Shown here one piece after another: positions 1-12,316 of a stretch of DNA of 64,000 nt. Source of the stretch: Rotaria macrura (Eukaryota > Rotifera > Eurotatoria > Philodinida > Philodinidae). Each line of letters begins with the position of its first letter. Positions within the stretch are counted from its first letter, which is position 1. The DNA is taken from positions 1-64,000 of the forward strand of contig OENT01000682.1 of assembly GCA_900239685.1 (NCBI GenBank). Direction: 5' to 3'. The notes beneath the pieces were generated by a model that saw only the letters and a program-made list of their open reading frames with translations, was not told the DNA's origin and made no database searches. The position numbers and the translations under genes are program-made.

Positions 1-958
1 AAATAATATCTAACATTTCCTTACTTAACTAAAACGAACTAAACCACTTCCTCTAGACTACAATCGATTTGAATCTATAAAGAAAATTTTGAATCAAATA
101 AATAGTTCAAACTTCACCAATTCGTAATTGACGAATCAAATCGATTCATATCAAATAAAAAATCATAAAATAATATTTTCCATCCCAATTTCTTTGGAAA
201 CAGTTATACATTAATTCCTTCTAGTCGAATTATCATCAGATTACATTGTTGATTCTATTTCTCAGTTCGAAAAATAAAGAATTGCTATCTTTCATAATAC
301 AAGACACTTTCACTCAGTGGTTTCGTTTTCTATCCACTTCAAATGAGTCTCATACATCCCCATCGTTCAGAACAATCTTTCTATTGTATTTGTGACAATT
401 AAAAATCCTGTCGTGTACAGATGGCATGATGCCTCAAACTGTAGACATGCGATTCATACAAAATACTAGTTCCAACATATGATATTTTTAAGATGATTCG
501 ATCACGGATAAAATAGAATTGATGATACAGGATTGAAAATAAAAATATTTAGAGGGGATAATGATAAGAAATGAAGTGTTTGTTTTATTAGCAAGTTTCT
601 TGTATTTTCAAAAGCTATTGTATGTAATAAAGTGCTACCCATCAGTGTAGAATTGTATTGTCTATGTTGACTTTTGATAAAAATGAGCAATGATTAGTTT
701 CATTCAATAGACGCGAATTTTATTGAGTAATAATCAAGTCAGTGAGTTAAATACGGTATAGACCCTGTGACATCCTTCGTTCTTCATTGACTCAACGATT
801 TAATCATAAAAACGAACAATAAACCTATCTTATAAATAACGTACTATTTGAAACTAGTGATTTATCAAGAGCTTTCTTTTCATAGTTTAATTACAAAATA
901 AATCAATACAGATGATTTTCTTTTCTAAGAAAAGAATTAAGAAAATTCGAATTCTTAA
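1..958. other. AT-rich spacer downstream of DHRS12
   Basis: No coding stretch with splice signals or a recognisable protein motif is visible on either strand. The open frame at 502-690 (minus) is hydrophobic, AT-driven and matches nothing I know. This should include the 3' UTR of the minus-strand DHRS12 gene. Confidence 0.6.
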
Positions 959-2229
959 CTATTGAACATATTTTTCATAAACTCGATCGAGATTTCTCAT
1001 GAATCGTTCATCTTCTTCGACAGTTGATCTTGTCCATGCCAATGGTAGATGTTTTGAAACAACAACACGATCTTGAAAGAATTCTCCATTTGCAAATTTT
1101 TTAGCAATATCTTTTTGACAACATAACCAAACTAGTGTATCGGCGCCTTGTTCAGGTGTTCTCAAACGATTTTGCATTTTTGAAAAAAACGATGGCATCG
1201 CTGTACGAAGAGCAGGTGTATCAACCCAACCTGAAAAAATAAAGCTTCCATGTAGAAATAGTTTCAATTGGATGTGTTCACTAAATTTTACCTGGATGCC
1301 ATGTAGCAAAATAAATCGATGGAGTTCGCTGAGCTAAACGTTCAGCCATAACAACTTGTTGTCGTTTATTTTGTGCATAAACAAGATCACCGGTAAATGT
1401 TCGCATTTGAGTTGAATTTAAATCATCGGGATCAAGTTTCACATTGTACATACCTAAATAGAAGAGCAAAAATAAAGAAGATATGAAATAAGAATTGTAG
1501 TCGTTGCTTTAATTTTCAAATCATTCATACCTCCTGAACTGGTTGTAAATACGCGAGCAGATTGGTTTTGTGCTAATACAGGTATTAAATTCTTTGTTAA
1601 AATATATGTACCTAATGTATTTGTTGCAAAATTTGCTTCATGTTCATCATTAACCAATTGTCGTTCATTAATCATACATCCAGCATTATTACATAAAACC
1701 TGAACGAAAGTTAATTTTTATTAAGAATTTTGTCATAAATTTAATATCATACATTTAATGGTTTTTGTGATTGAACAAAGTTTTTTGTAAATTCAAATAC
1801 ATCTTGCGGTTTTGACATATCACATAAATGTAATTCAACATTGTGATTATGTGACTCATTGATAATTTCCTCTTGAGCTTCTTTGCCACGTTTTTCATCA
1901 CGACAAACCATATAAACATGAGCTTGACGTTTAGCACATTCAAGTGCAACTATTTTACCAATACCCTGTGTATAAAGCAATCAAGAAAAATTTATTAATT
2001 GCAATAAAAGATATAATAAAATATTTGATAATAAATATATATATATATTTATATATAAATCTCTTGTTTAATAAATTACCGAATTTGCTCCCGTGATCAT
2101 GACATGTTGATCAGACATATCTACATCAGTATCAGCTGAATTGAATCGTTTTGATGCTGCTTCGAAACCAGATCGAGTGTATTCCGAAAAACCTTTAATA
2201 CCAAAAACAGCCGTTCGATAGAATGACAT
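959..2229 (-). CDS. DHRS12: DHRS12-like short-chain dehydrogenase/reductase (5 exons)
   Basis: Exons, complement of 959-1230, 1292-1453, 1531-1699, 1753-1965 and 2080-2229, give 321 aa, close to vertebrate DHRS12. The ATG at 2229 opens MSFYRTAVFGIKGFSEYT, like the DHRS12 N terminus. The Rossmann cofactor motif TGANSGIG (residues 46-53) spans the first splice junction. NNAG follows, then the catalytic serine in TTSSGG (about 175-176) and YAQNK with Tyr203 and Lys207, so the SDR active site is complete. HPGWVDTPALRTAMP matches the family's C-terminal segment. The family is an NAD(P)(H)-dependent oxidoreductase whose substrate is poorly defined. All introns are 51-114 bp with GT..AG ends. It is transcribed divergently from PGAP4, so the 505 bp between the two starts probably holds both promoters. 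Confidence 0.93.
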
Positions 2230-2734
2230 CGCCGATGATTAATAACAATTATCTAGAAAGAAAACAACACTATTTCACAGCTAAATAGTTTCGAACTGAA
2301 TTATTATATAAAACTTCTAAGCAATGTTTTTTTCTTCACTGCGCATTGCTGTTACATAACACATTCTCGTACTGCTTCGATAAGACATTTATTGCTTGCA
2401 GAACGCAAACGTTGTTTTTCTTTTTCTCGTTCTTTTTCTTTCTGCTACTACTTTCATCATGCATGGGATGTACATCATAACGAAGAACGAGACACAGAGT
2501 ACTAAAAATTGCGCAAAAGACCACAATGATCATTAGAAAATGGATTCACACGAGTCTTCATAGACTCGTTCTCTTTCCTCACATGTGAACGATGAATAAA
2601 ATGAATGAGATATCAACAGTGACAGCAAGAGAAAAAAAAAGAGAAAGTATAGATAAGATTCAAAATATCGAAATATTTTCTATGGGGACAAAGAATCAGC
2701 TTGTTCAGTAAATTAACAAATCTCTACGAAGTTC
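2230..2734. promoter_or_regulatory. Divergent promoter region between DHRS12 and PGAP4
   Basis: About 505 bp separate the two divergent start codons. No TATA box at a convincing position or other core element can be pinned down in such AT-rich DNA. The minus frame at 2336-2533 is low-complexity (Lys/Asn run) and is not credited as a gene. The assignment rests on gene orientation only. Confidence 0.4.
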
Positions 2735-4245
2735 ATGTTTGATTTGAAATATCGTCGAAATATATTGAAACATATACTTTCTATTATTGTCTTTATTATA
2801 TGTCGTTGGAATCAACGTATTCATATTTATTTATTCTTTATTATTTTATTCATAGCTAGTTTTATATCTTATCGACAACCGTTCAGTCTTCTCTTTCAAT
2901 ATTCATCAATAGACTCTGTTCGTAATGCTTTAATAAATCAACAAAAACAAGAACAAAAAATTGCTGTTGAATGGATTGAACATGTATTGAAAAATCCAGA
3001 AAAATATTCAAATTTGATTTCAAATCAAACTCAACAAGTCAAATTTTATGACTATCTTCAAATAAAAACAAATCTATCATCATTTTATACATTACACAAT
3101 AAACCAAAGCAAACGTCATTGAATCAATCTGATCACATTATAATATCGATACTATACAGTAAACAAGATTCTGATTATCGAGAAGGAAAATTTTATCTTG
3201 GTCAAATACTTTATCATCTACTGAAAAATTATCATTCACGTTTTCTCATAACATTATGTGAAAATAATAATACGAACGATCAAATATCGTATGGTATTGA
3301 ACTTATTCGACGTTTATTACCTGTGTTTATTGTAAATAGCAAATCAGAATCTCAAATCGATACATATGAACGAGAAAAACAAGCACATGCACAATGTGTA
3401 CTAGCAAATTTTCAATCTTTTCCACATGCAAATTATCTTTTACTATTACAGGACGATGCTCAACCAATAGGTCGAGATTTCTACAAAAAATTAATATCAT
3501 TAATTGATTATCGTATTAAAGAACAATGGCCATTGAATGGTCATCGAAAACAACCAGCTTTTATCAAAATTTATCATCCTAGATGGTTAATCAGTTACTT
3601 TCATCCATCATTTTATATTATTATTCAATTATTTGCAACAAGTCTTTTTCTTACGTGTGTTACTTTTTGTTGTTTTTATTTGTATCAAATAATTACTCAA
3701 GTAAGTTAAAAACATCTACGAAAGTTACTAGTTTTTTAATGAACGAATTGAAATTATTTTTTTCATTTTTTTTTGTTATAACTTATTCATTCAAGAAGAA
3801 CTATGCAACCAATCAATCACAATGGCAATATCATACTAGATCATCATTCTTCACTCGTCCATCACCGTTTTATCTAATTAATAACAATAGAATATCAATA
3901 TATTTTCTACACTATTTTATTCTAATTACGTTAGTTCTTATTCTATTCGATCATTCTAATGTTTCATGGACGTGGCGTTCACTACATCCATCATTTTATG
4001 CTATTTATCCAGCACCATCATGTTGTCTACCTGGTGTAATCTATTTTCGATCGACTTATGATCAAGTTCTTCAATATTTAAATAGTATCAAATGTAATCA
4101 AAACTATGCTATCGATACAGCTTTTGATGATTTACCAAAGAGTATAAATCTTAAAACGTATCTCGTCGAGCCTAATTTGGTTCATCATATCGGATTATAT
4201 TCTAGACTTCGCCAAATATATATTAATCCATATTTACTTGATTAA
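2735..4245 (+). CDS. PGAP4: PGAP4 (TMEM246) GPI-glycan GalNAc transferase
   Basis: Two exons, 2735-3700 and 3796-4245, give 471 aa (human about 403). The family is a Golgi transferase that adds a GalNAc side chain to GPI anchors; its glycosyltransferase domain is interrupted by a transmembrane hairpin. The same architecture is visible here: an N-terminal membrane segment at about residues 28-46, a luminal domain with the acidic motif QDDAQP (Asp240-Asp241, the expected Mn/UDP-sugar site), then KIYHPRWL, two adjacent membrane segments at about 296-320 and 354-374, and a C-terminal block with LHPSFYAIYPAPSCCLPG and VEPNLVHHIGLYSRLR that matches the vertebrate protein closely. The single 95-bp intron falls between the two hairpin helices. 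The acceptor could also lie 3 bp downstream, without a frame change. A polyadenylation-like AATAAA lies just past the stop, near 4297. Confidence 0.92.
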
Positions 4246-4903
4246 TATCGATTATCGTACAACAAAGAAAATACCTAAATACATCTTTTTCTTTGTAAAT
4301 AAATACGTTTCGTTGATTGATCATTATGGACAATAGCTCTAATCATGTGTAGGTTGCACAGACAGTGAATACTAGATGAGGACGAGTCATGATAAGAATG
4401 ATATTGAATGGATTAAAATCCCTGGGATTCCTTTATAGACCAATTATACGTTTGTTAGCTTCTATATTACGAAAATCTTGTTCTTTTGATCATACAGAGA
4501 ACCATACCATTCGATTTCGCATTATCTATTCATTGTACTTAAGGCCTCTATCTCATGCATCGTTAGAGTTGCATTTGCTTCAAAGATCACACAGATAATC
4601 AGCCATTATAGTATTTCAAAGCAATTATAAATCTTATTTTATTAGACGAGAAGATGAATCTAAAAAAATAGTAATCACATTACCATGTTTCGAAACGAAA
4701 TAATAATATTGTTTGTATGTTTTCTAGTATCAGTACTAACAAATTTTTTAAATATTCGTTATACTCATGTTACTTTAAAAAATAGAATCAAAACTGACAA
4801 GATCAAAGATTACAAAATTCATGTAATCAAAAGCATAAAAGAATTTTAGCTAATACTCGAAGCAATCAAAATATTGCAATGGTGGAACGACTAAGTTGTA
4901 TTC
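4246..4903. other. Spacer between PGAP4 and the 5S gene
   Basis: Contains the presumed PGAP4 3' UTR and then AT-rich sequence. A 69-codon frame at 4389-4598 has no recognisable motif. No tRNA or spliced-leader RNA gene could be recognised beside the 5S gene. Confidence 0.5.
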
Positions 4904-5022
4904 GCTTACGGCCATACCACGTTGAATACACCAGTTCTCGTCCGATCACTGAAGTTAAGCAACGTCGGGCTCGGTTAGTACTTGGATGGGTGACCGCCTG
5001 GGAATACCGAGTGTCGTAAGCT
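4904..5022 (+). rRNA. 5S ribosomal RNA
   Basis: A 119-nt sequence matches eukaryotic 5S rRNA from end to end. GCTTACGGCCATACCAC at the 5' end pairs with the 3' end GTCGTAAGCT (helix I). The internal control region is present, with the box-A-like AAGTTAAGCAACGTCGGGC and the box C region TACTTGGATGGGTGACCGCC, followed by TGGGAATACCG. It is transcribed by RNA polymerase III using these internal elements and TFIIIA. It stands alone here: no second copy or spacer repeat is seen nearby, so it is a dispersed copy rather than part of a visible tandem array. One ambiguous base (n) lies at 5024, just outside the gene. Confidence 0.97.
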
Positions 5023-5039
5023 TNTTCGTACTTTTTTTT
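5023..5039 (+). terminator. Pol III T-run terminator of the 5S gene
   Basis: A short T stretch begins at the end of the 5S gene (with the n at 5024), and a run of nine T residues follows at about 5031-5039. T runs on the non-template strand are the standard RNA polymerase III stop signal. Confidence 0.75.
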
Positions 5040-6008
5040 CTTCCTCACTAAAATACTTAATCTCAGAGAAACTTACTCGACTAGCCTCATTGAATTATGG
5101 ATTTGAATTCTTTCCAAATTATACGAGTGTAGAATATCAAACTATGAGTCATTTCAATTCTGGATGTATTTCACAAAGATTTCTAATAATTTTTCATGCA
5201 TGCATTTATGTTGTGAGCGACTTGAATAAAAGGAGACCTCAATGTTCACGAATTTTTATTTATCGTCTATCTGTATGCTTACGTTTATCTCAATATTTTG
5301 TGAAACAATGTGAAATTCTGATCTGTCGAAAGCGCACAGGAAACAGATGATCCTTCTTTCATTATATTTTAAAGATGATTGTAATTCTTCAAGTACAAGA
5401 AGAAAAATAGTTGCTGTACAAAACTTCATACTATGAAATCTTAAACTAATTGACATGAAAGCATGAGAGAGGACTGAAACTAACTGGCGGGAAAATTACA
5501 TGCACGGCTAATTTCATTCAGACAGAAATAGAAAAAAGAACTAATAAAACCAACAAAAATAGGATTTAATATTTGAAAATTCCCATTCTAGTCACTTCAT
5601 CGACAAGAGTGACGTGAACACAAAGAATAGTTTTTCTTGATGAAATACTAAGAAATAAAACTCGATGCAATAATGATTTAGCTTCAGCTATTCATATGCA
5701 ATCATGAAATAGTACGTAACTTTTCAAAGGATCTTATCAAATGAGTTCATTCCTAAACTTGTATTAATTGTACATGTTTTTATTTGTTAGTAACTGATCT
5801 ATTCACATTTTCTCTATTACTTTCATTCTCAGTGTTGGAAACAAGTTACATTAATTAAGAACTTGACTACAGTAGTTCTATCTATTCTATCACTACGATA
5901 TAAGATAAACAAACATGCTGTATAATTTATTTCAATAGGAAAAACTAAACTTAGCTTAACAATTTTTACACATGGTATCCATAGACTTGTAATAGATTAT
6001 CGAATCAC
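5040..6008. other. AT-rich spacer without recognisable genes
   Basis: The frames at 5090-5350 (plus) and 5256-5456 (minus) overlap each other, lack family motifs and show no coding-like splice structure. Nothing else stands out. Confidence 0.55.
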
Positions 6009-9000
6009 ATGGCTATAAAGTCTACATCACCCGTATTAAATGATAAAAAAATAATCAGTGAACATGATGAACATGTAATCATTACAGAATATTTATTGGG
6101 TACACATAGAACAGGCGATGACACTAAAGAAAATGAACATAGTATTATTGCTGTTAGTCCAAACGATGATCGATGGTATCGGTAAGCAAATATTTGAAAG
6201 CAAAAAATTTTCAAAAAGTGAATCGACGCTATAGATTAATTGAATTACGTAATGGTTTACGTTGTATGTTAGCAACGAATAATTTACATGATGATGAAGA
6301 TGTAGAAGATGCTGACAAAAAGGCTCAATATGATACAGAGTAAATTGTGAACTCACATAGTTCTCTGTAAACCAAATGAAATATACATGGTTATCATTTT
6401 AGTGATAAACTAATTTCTTCGGATACCGATGAAACTTTTATAAAATATCATACGGTTAATAAATATTCTTATAGAAATAGAATATATTGATATCTTCATT
6501 TGATAGACAACTGTAGCTTTGTTTATTCCAGCTGGTTCATTTCTAGATCCTTCCAACGCACAAGGACTTGCTCATTTAACTGAACATTGTATATTCATAC
6601 ATAATATATATTTAACTAGCATTTGCTCATGATTATTTTCAGTACTTTTCTCTAGTTCATCTAAATATCCTGAAATGAATTGTCTTGATTCATTCGTATC
6701 CTATCATGGTGGCACGATTCATGCATATACAGAACTTGAATTCGTACGTTATGTACAAAGGATCAAAAATAATAATTGCCATTCTTTTTATTATTTTCAT
6801 AGACAGTTATTGTGGTTGAAATTTCATCAAATCACATTGTTGAAACACTTGACATTCTAATACATTCCATCATTGATCCTCTTATGTTATCTGAAACAAT
6901 AGATGATCAATTACAAAGTATCGATGACGAATATACCATTGCACAATTTGATGATCACTATCGAGCATCACGCCTGCTTACATATTTAGCCGATAATAAT
7001 CATCCAATAAAAAAGTTTTCTTGGGGTAGAAAAGAAACAACGCGAATGTTGTGTCGAACATCCCTTCAACACACATGTTCATTGAGATTTTTTTTTATAG
7101 GAAATAAAATAAGTTTAAAAGAATTAATTTCGAATATCGATAGTTCTACAATTTTGAAACAATTTGTGAAAGATCGATATTGTGTTCCGGAAGGAATGAA
7201 TCTTGTTATGATATCAAATGGTAAACAAGAACATACATTTAAATTTGACAATATATTCTATTATATTTAAGAGTCATTACGAGTTATGCAGCAACGTGTT
7301 GAACGATTGTTTTGTTTAATGAAACGCAGGTATTTGATTCGTAAAACTTTATCTGAAAATGATCTTCTCGTGTTCTTGACATATTTAGTTTTAAAACTTT
7401 ACCTGATTATATTGGTTTAAAAGAACCATGGAATACGGATAATTTTAAAAAATTTCATCTAGGTATGTTCGAATAACACAATATTAATATAGAAAGATGG
7501 AAATCAGTCTTTCAGTTATATGAACACGATACAATAACAAATCATGCACAAAATAATTGATCTCAGGAGAATATCTGTCGTTTGATTAATATAACTATCG
7601 TTGCCGTGAAATATTCGAAGATTAGTAGTCCACGAGTCACGTGTGGTAGACTAAGTTCTGCGGATACGATTTCTTAAGTTTTTTTTCTATATTCCGGTAC
7701 AGATTCACGAGAAAGCACACTTTTTTCCAGTTTCAGCAAATTCACATTTTTCTGTATACTAGGTAAATATACGTATCATGCTTTACTTTCATAGTAATCC
7801 AACAAGTAAAACAACTGATGTATTGATGCAAAATGATAGGTCTGAATGTAGTTGAAAATTCCGAAGCCTCGATCTACATGTTTGATAGTTGCTGTGTTCT
7901 ATACAGAGTTCTTACTTGAAGAAATTCAATCAATTTTTGATATTTCAAAATATTTAGTTTATCCATCTGTTTTTAACCAAATAGAATAGTAATTTTCAAG
8001 TTATACAGTCACTCATATGTCAACATTGACATTTTCGGTGTTTGGTGCGATTTCATTTTTTAGTAAAACACATTTAACAAGAAATATTTAAGAACAGTAG
8101 TTAAATTTCGCTATAGTGTGTGAACTAACCATTTGTCTATCGTTTAGACAATTAGAAAAATAGAACGTTTTGTTTTTATTTATGCTAACATTGTTTCGTA
8201 TCGTTCTATCATTACATTTAAGGAATCAAAAGAACTGTTTTATACAACACAGAATATACTTCAATTAAGTTCTGTATCAAAAATTTTACTACCAACAGTA
8301 AAGATATTTGAATAGAATATTCATATAATAATATTCGTTTAAAGCTTCGCGCAGTACAATTACCAATACAACAGACCATTACTAAAATTGAAAGTTATCA
8401 AATTCATGATTGTGCTACTCATATAATGATGTTTTTCGAACATGGTATTACTTCAATACGAGATTATGTTCTTGTAGAGATCCTAACTGAAATTCTACAA
8501 GAATCACTTGAAGATTATTTGCAAATAATTGGTGAAAATAATTTTACATGTACTGGTAAGTTATAAATTATGATGATTTACATTCCATATTTACTCATGA
8601 ATCTATTCTAGTAACACTTCGGGATACTTATGGTATAATTTCACTTCAAATCGAATTGTAAGACTTTTTTAAAACTAACTACATACGTTTTCATTGTAAT
8701 TCGTTTTCATTGTTTCTAGAATGTTTTCATCGGAAATTTATAATTCAATGGTAAAATCGTTTCTTTTAATGTATACACATGTATTGATCGATCGATTGTC
8801 GTTATTTTCTTTGATTTGTCTAAAGGATGTTCTTGACTATGTATCAAAATTTATTGTTCATATGAAAGATCTTATTATGGAAACTAGCGAAATTGAATTC
8901 GAACGAATCTTAAGCATGTTTCGAAATGGTATGTCAGAAGATAATTGATTTACCAAGAGTTCTGAGACAATATAGAATCCTTTTCATTATTTCACATTTA

Positions 9001-10788
9001 ACTTTGTGGAATATTCAGTGCAATTCTCCTAATGATTTCTAAGTGATCTAATGCCTTTTTTCAGATCAGTTTTATGCTCAATTGCTAAAGTTAGAACACA
9101 AGAATACTGAGTTGTTTCTATCAGTGGCATTAAATGACTTTGTTTACAACATATTGAAACAGGATAAGTTGAAAGTTACGACTTCATAGTGTTTCTCAAT
9201 CTGTGTCGTGTAAAAAATATTTTTTTGTATTTACAACTGATTTATAGTATGTCTACAGAACATTGAAACGATCTTAATTCAAGAGTAACTATTAAGAATC
9301 GATTTTTTATTCAATTATCTTAATAACTTGTATAGCATCAAGTGTTTTGAGAACGATTTAGAACATGATTTCTGAGGTATAAAAATTACTTGAAACCATT
9401 CAAAACAGAATTTCAGTAAGTATTCTTTCTTTGTATCATCGAACCATGGCACACACTTCATCAGTGTTACTCAGTGTAATTTCATTCACGTTTCTTGATA
9501 AATGCGTTCGAGGTCACTTTTTTAACTGTTAGTTAGTACTCTTGTCTCTCAATGGATATTTATTGTTCTGCTGTCAGATAGTCAGAAAATCTTTAGTATT
9601 TTGTTCATTCATTACCACATAAGAATCATTGTCAATCAGACAGTGAATAAAATCACTATTGTCACTTGTGTTATGACTCAATTAGAAATCGATTCAATTT
9701 TCAATATCTTCTTGATCTGTCTTTGAACAATTTATAACTGTGATATTAAAATGATGTGTGATATTCGACAATAGAATATAAGTCATCATCGATTGATTTC
9801 AATTGAATATTGATTGTTGAACATAACTTAACATGTCAGAGAAAATAATATAATTTACATGGCATAACTTCACTCGCTGAATTTTATACTAAGACAAATA
9901 GATCGAGTATTTTTTATAAACCCATGTCGATGTGTGAATAGATTTTTTATCTTTTGGAATCTAATTTAAATTTCGATTTATTCTATTTGTCTTTGAAATG
10001 CTAACTTTTCTTTGCTCTAGCAAAACAAAATATTGATAATTCATTGCAAGCATGTATCGATCGATATTGGACTGAAATCATATTGAATACATTTCTATTC
10101 GATCGAGATCATAAAGAAGTAAGTTTGATTCGTATAAAATACAGAAATTTCTATTCAAATAAATTAGCGTAATGCATTGAATACTTTAACTGTGGCTGAT
10201 ATACAAGAATGGTATAATGGACATGTCTTTGGATCTACTAATCGTCGTCAATTGATTATTATTGTATGTTCTAATGATGAAATAAAACGCATGCCAACAA
10301 CTAATAGTTCACATACTAGTCAATCTCCTGTTCTCTATGAAAATCAACGAAGTCTATTAGGTATACGATCAAGTAGTATTCTATCAAGAGAACGTCTTTC
10401 ACGACTTGGACGTCGTCAAGATTTATCTGAAGAAGATGATGATAATGATGGACGTGTATCTCTACTTCAATCAAAATCAGAATCAAAAATACGTTGTTTA
10501 ACAACGAAACGTAAACATAATATTGATATACGTTCAACAAAAAGTGAAACACTTCATCTAAGTAAATCATCTGAATATCCTAATGGTACAAGTAAACTTG
10601 ATTCAATTATTAAATCTTTTGAATCGATTGAAATCGATGATGATAATAATCATGTTCACTATGGAAAATCATTAAAGATTTTATTCGATATAGAATCGAA
10701 TGAAGCAAATAAATCTTATGTTTACATTAGTAATTTAAAACAATTCAAAGAATCATGTTTATTATATAATGTTTCATCCATTAAATGA
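6009..10788 (+). pseudogene. Nardilysin/insulysin-like M16 metallopeptidase with eroded central region
   Basis: N-terminal exons in one continuous frame: 6009-6181, 6235-6339, 6403-6454, 6507-6588, 6643-6743, 6803-7025, 7101-7220, 7272-7329, 7389-7462. They encode an acidic stretch, the inverted zinc motif HxxEH (HLTEH), KYPEMNCLDSFVSYHGG, the third-ligand region around SIDDEY and a WG motif, in the order of nardilysin. C-terminal exons, also in frame: 8345-8555, 8612-8657, 8720-8750, 8826-8928, 10021-10118, 10168-10788. They match the M16 C-terminal domain, including FLFDRDHKE and LTVADIQEWY. The usual substrate-pocket RTKEQLGY motif is replaced by QIIGENNF. Between 7463 and 8344, where several hundred residues are expected, I find only stop-laden sequence with faint matches (e.g. 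ESKELFYTTQNI at about 8220). The last exon carries a long Ser/Asp-rich tail not typical of the family. The best reading is a decaying gene. A functional two-half or alternatively spliced product is possible, because every remaining splice junction keeps frame. Confidence 0.6.
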
Positions 10789-12316
10789 ATAACATTGAAT
10801 AACAACAAAACAAAAACGACCTAAACTCAACTAGAATGTTTTTATTTTATTTTACAAACGCAAAATATTAACGAATCACATTTGTAATGAAGCATTGTGT
10901 ATGAATTTTATGGAAGAGAAAACAGCCGTACTCTATGATATATTCTACAGATAATAGACTCAAAAACCTCTTCTCTTAAATAAAAAATTCTCTTTTATGA
11001 AGTAAAGGGTCTCTTTAAAAAAATTCATGTATTTTGTGTATGTGTCTCAAAAGCAACAACAATAAAATAAAAAGGTAGTGAAATATTATGTCACCATTGA
11101 TATTATTTGTGAAGATTACGACCATTATATGATGAAGAATGAAGAGAAGTTTGACGTCTGAAAAAGTTGACAAAAAACTTTACACACGGTTAATCCGATT
11201 GATGGACCCCGTAGAATCCTACCATGAAACTCTCGGATCAAACAGAAATCCATTGGAAGCTGTCAGAATCCTGAATATTAGAATCTAAAAGGAAGTTGTC
11301 GGAATGAATGCGGGCCCTTGATCAGAATACCAGGCTTCTGACATCCTATAGTAATCTATTTGGCAGCTACGTCTTGGACAATCATAGACGCTTGCGATTA
11401 TATCTATATAAAGATCCTGAAATTTGATACAACAAGATTTATTATCTTGCTACATGAATAGCATGATATTAAGTAATATTGCCAAATGATGATTACAGTC
11501 TTTTTCAATTGATCAAAAGCGCTTATATCGATTTTCATAAAATGGTCTTAGTCTATCGTAAGATAGACGCAACTCGTATGTTTATGTGTTCATTAAAAAT
11601 AAATCTTCGGCAGATGCGGGTAAAATTTTCTTTATTATGAAAACCGATTCTTAAAGTGAATACGAACTCTTGCGTACTGATTTCGTTTTCTATGGACGAT
11701 TTTTATTGCAATTTTAATCTTAATCACTGAAAGATAAAGAAAATGTTGACGAATAATACTTAAGTCTAGTACAATTCAGGTACTTGTTTTGTATAGTTTT
11801 TTTTCTTTATCGTCATATCGAAGCTATTGTTGATAGATGCCATAAACCTTAGCTCAGATAATCGATCGATTTTATTGACATGAATAATATGGTCGGAAAC
11901 AAATTTTTTCTGTACCGATAAGAATGTTTTAGATACGAACGAACAAAACATAATTGTTAAATGAAGAATTCTAACGTAGACTAGTTATTGAAGAAATATG
12001 TCTGATGAAGTTTATCAAGGCATCTGTTTTTTTCTACAAAAAATTTTATATGTGTATTATGTTATATGCGTATGTGATTTAATCGAAACCATCAATCGTC
12101 ATATGGAATAAATGGTTATGAGCGTCATCTATTAGTTTTCCATACAATATCGATATGTATCCATCCAGAAAATATAGTACGTTCTTCAATGAAGTATTAG
12201 TCTGTTCTGTATTTTTTTTATGATGTTTTATATGTTCGATAAATGAAACGTGTGATTCATATTTATCCTATCACTTTTAGCATCTGACCGTCATTATTAC
12301 CGTAAATGAAAGACAA
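10789..12316. other. Spacer between the nardilysin locus and ORAI
   Basis: Mostly AT-rich DNA without genes. A patch at about 11160-11410 is noticeably richer in G and C and contains a diverged direct repeat (GGAAGCTGTCAGAATCC near 11256 and GGAAGTTGTCGGAATGAAT near 11291). Its origin is unknown. The stretch just before 12317 may hold a 5' UTR: an acceptor-like TTTTAG ends at 12280. Confidence 0.45.

Noticed and set aside
4370-4400. Hammerhead-ribozyme-like GATGAGGACGAG
   Set aside because: The core CTGATGA and the downstream GAAA of a hammerhead are not both present and no three-stem fold could be drawn.
5090-5456. Overlapping plus and minus frames after the 5S gene
   Set aside because: Mutually overlapping, no motif, no splice-joined partner exons.
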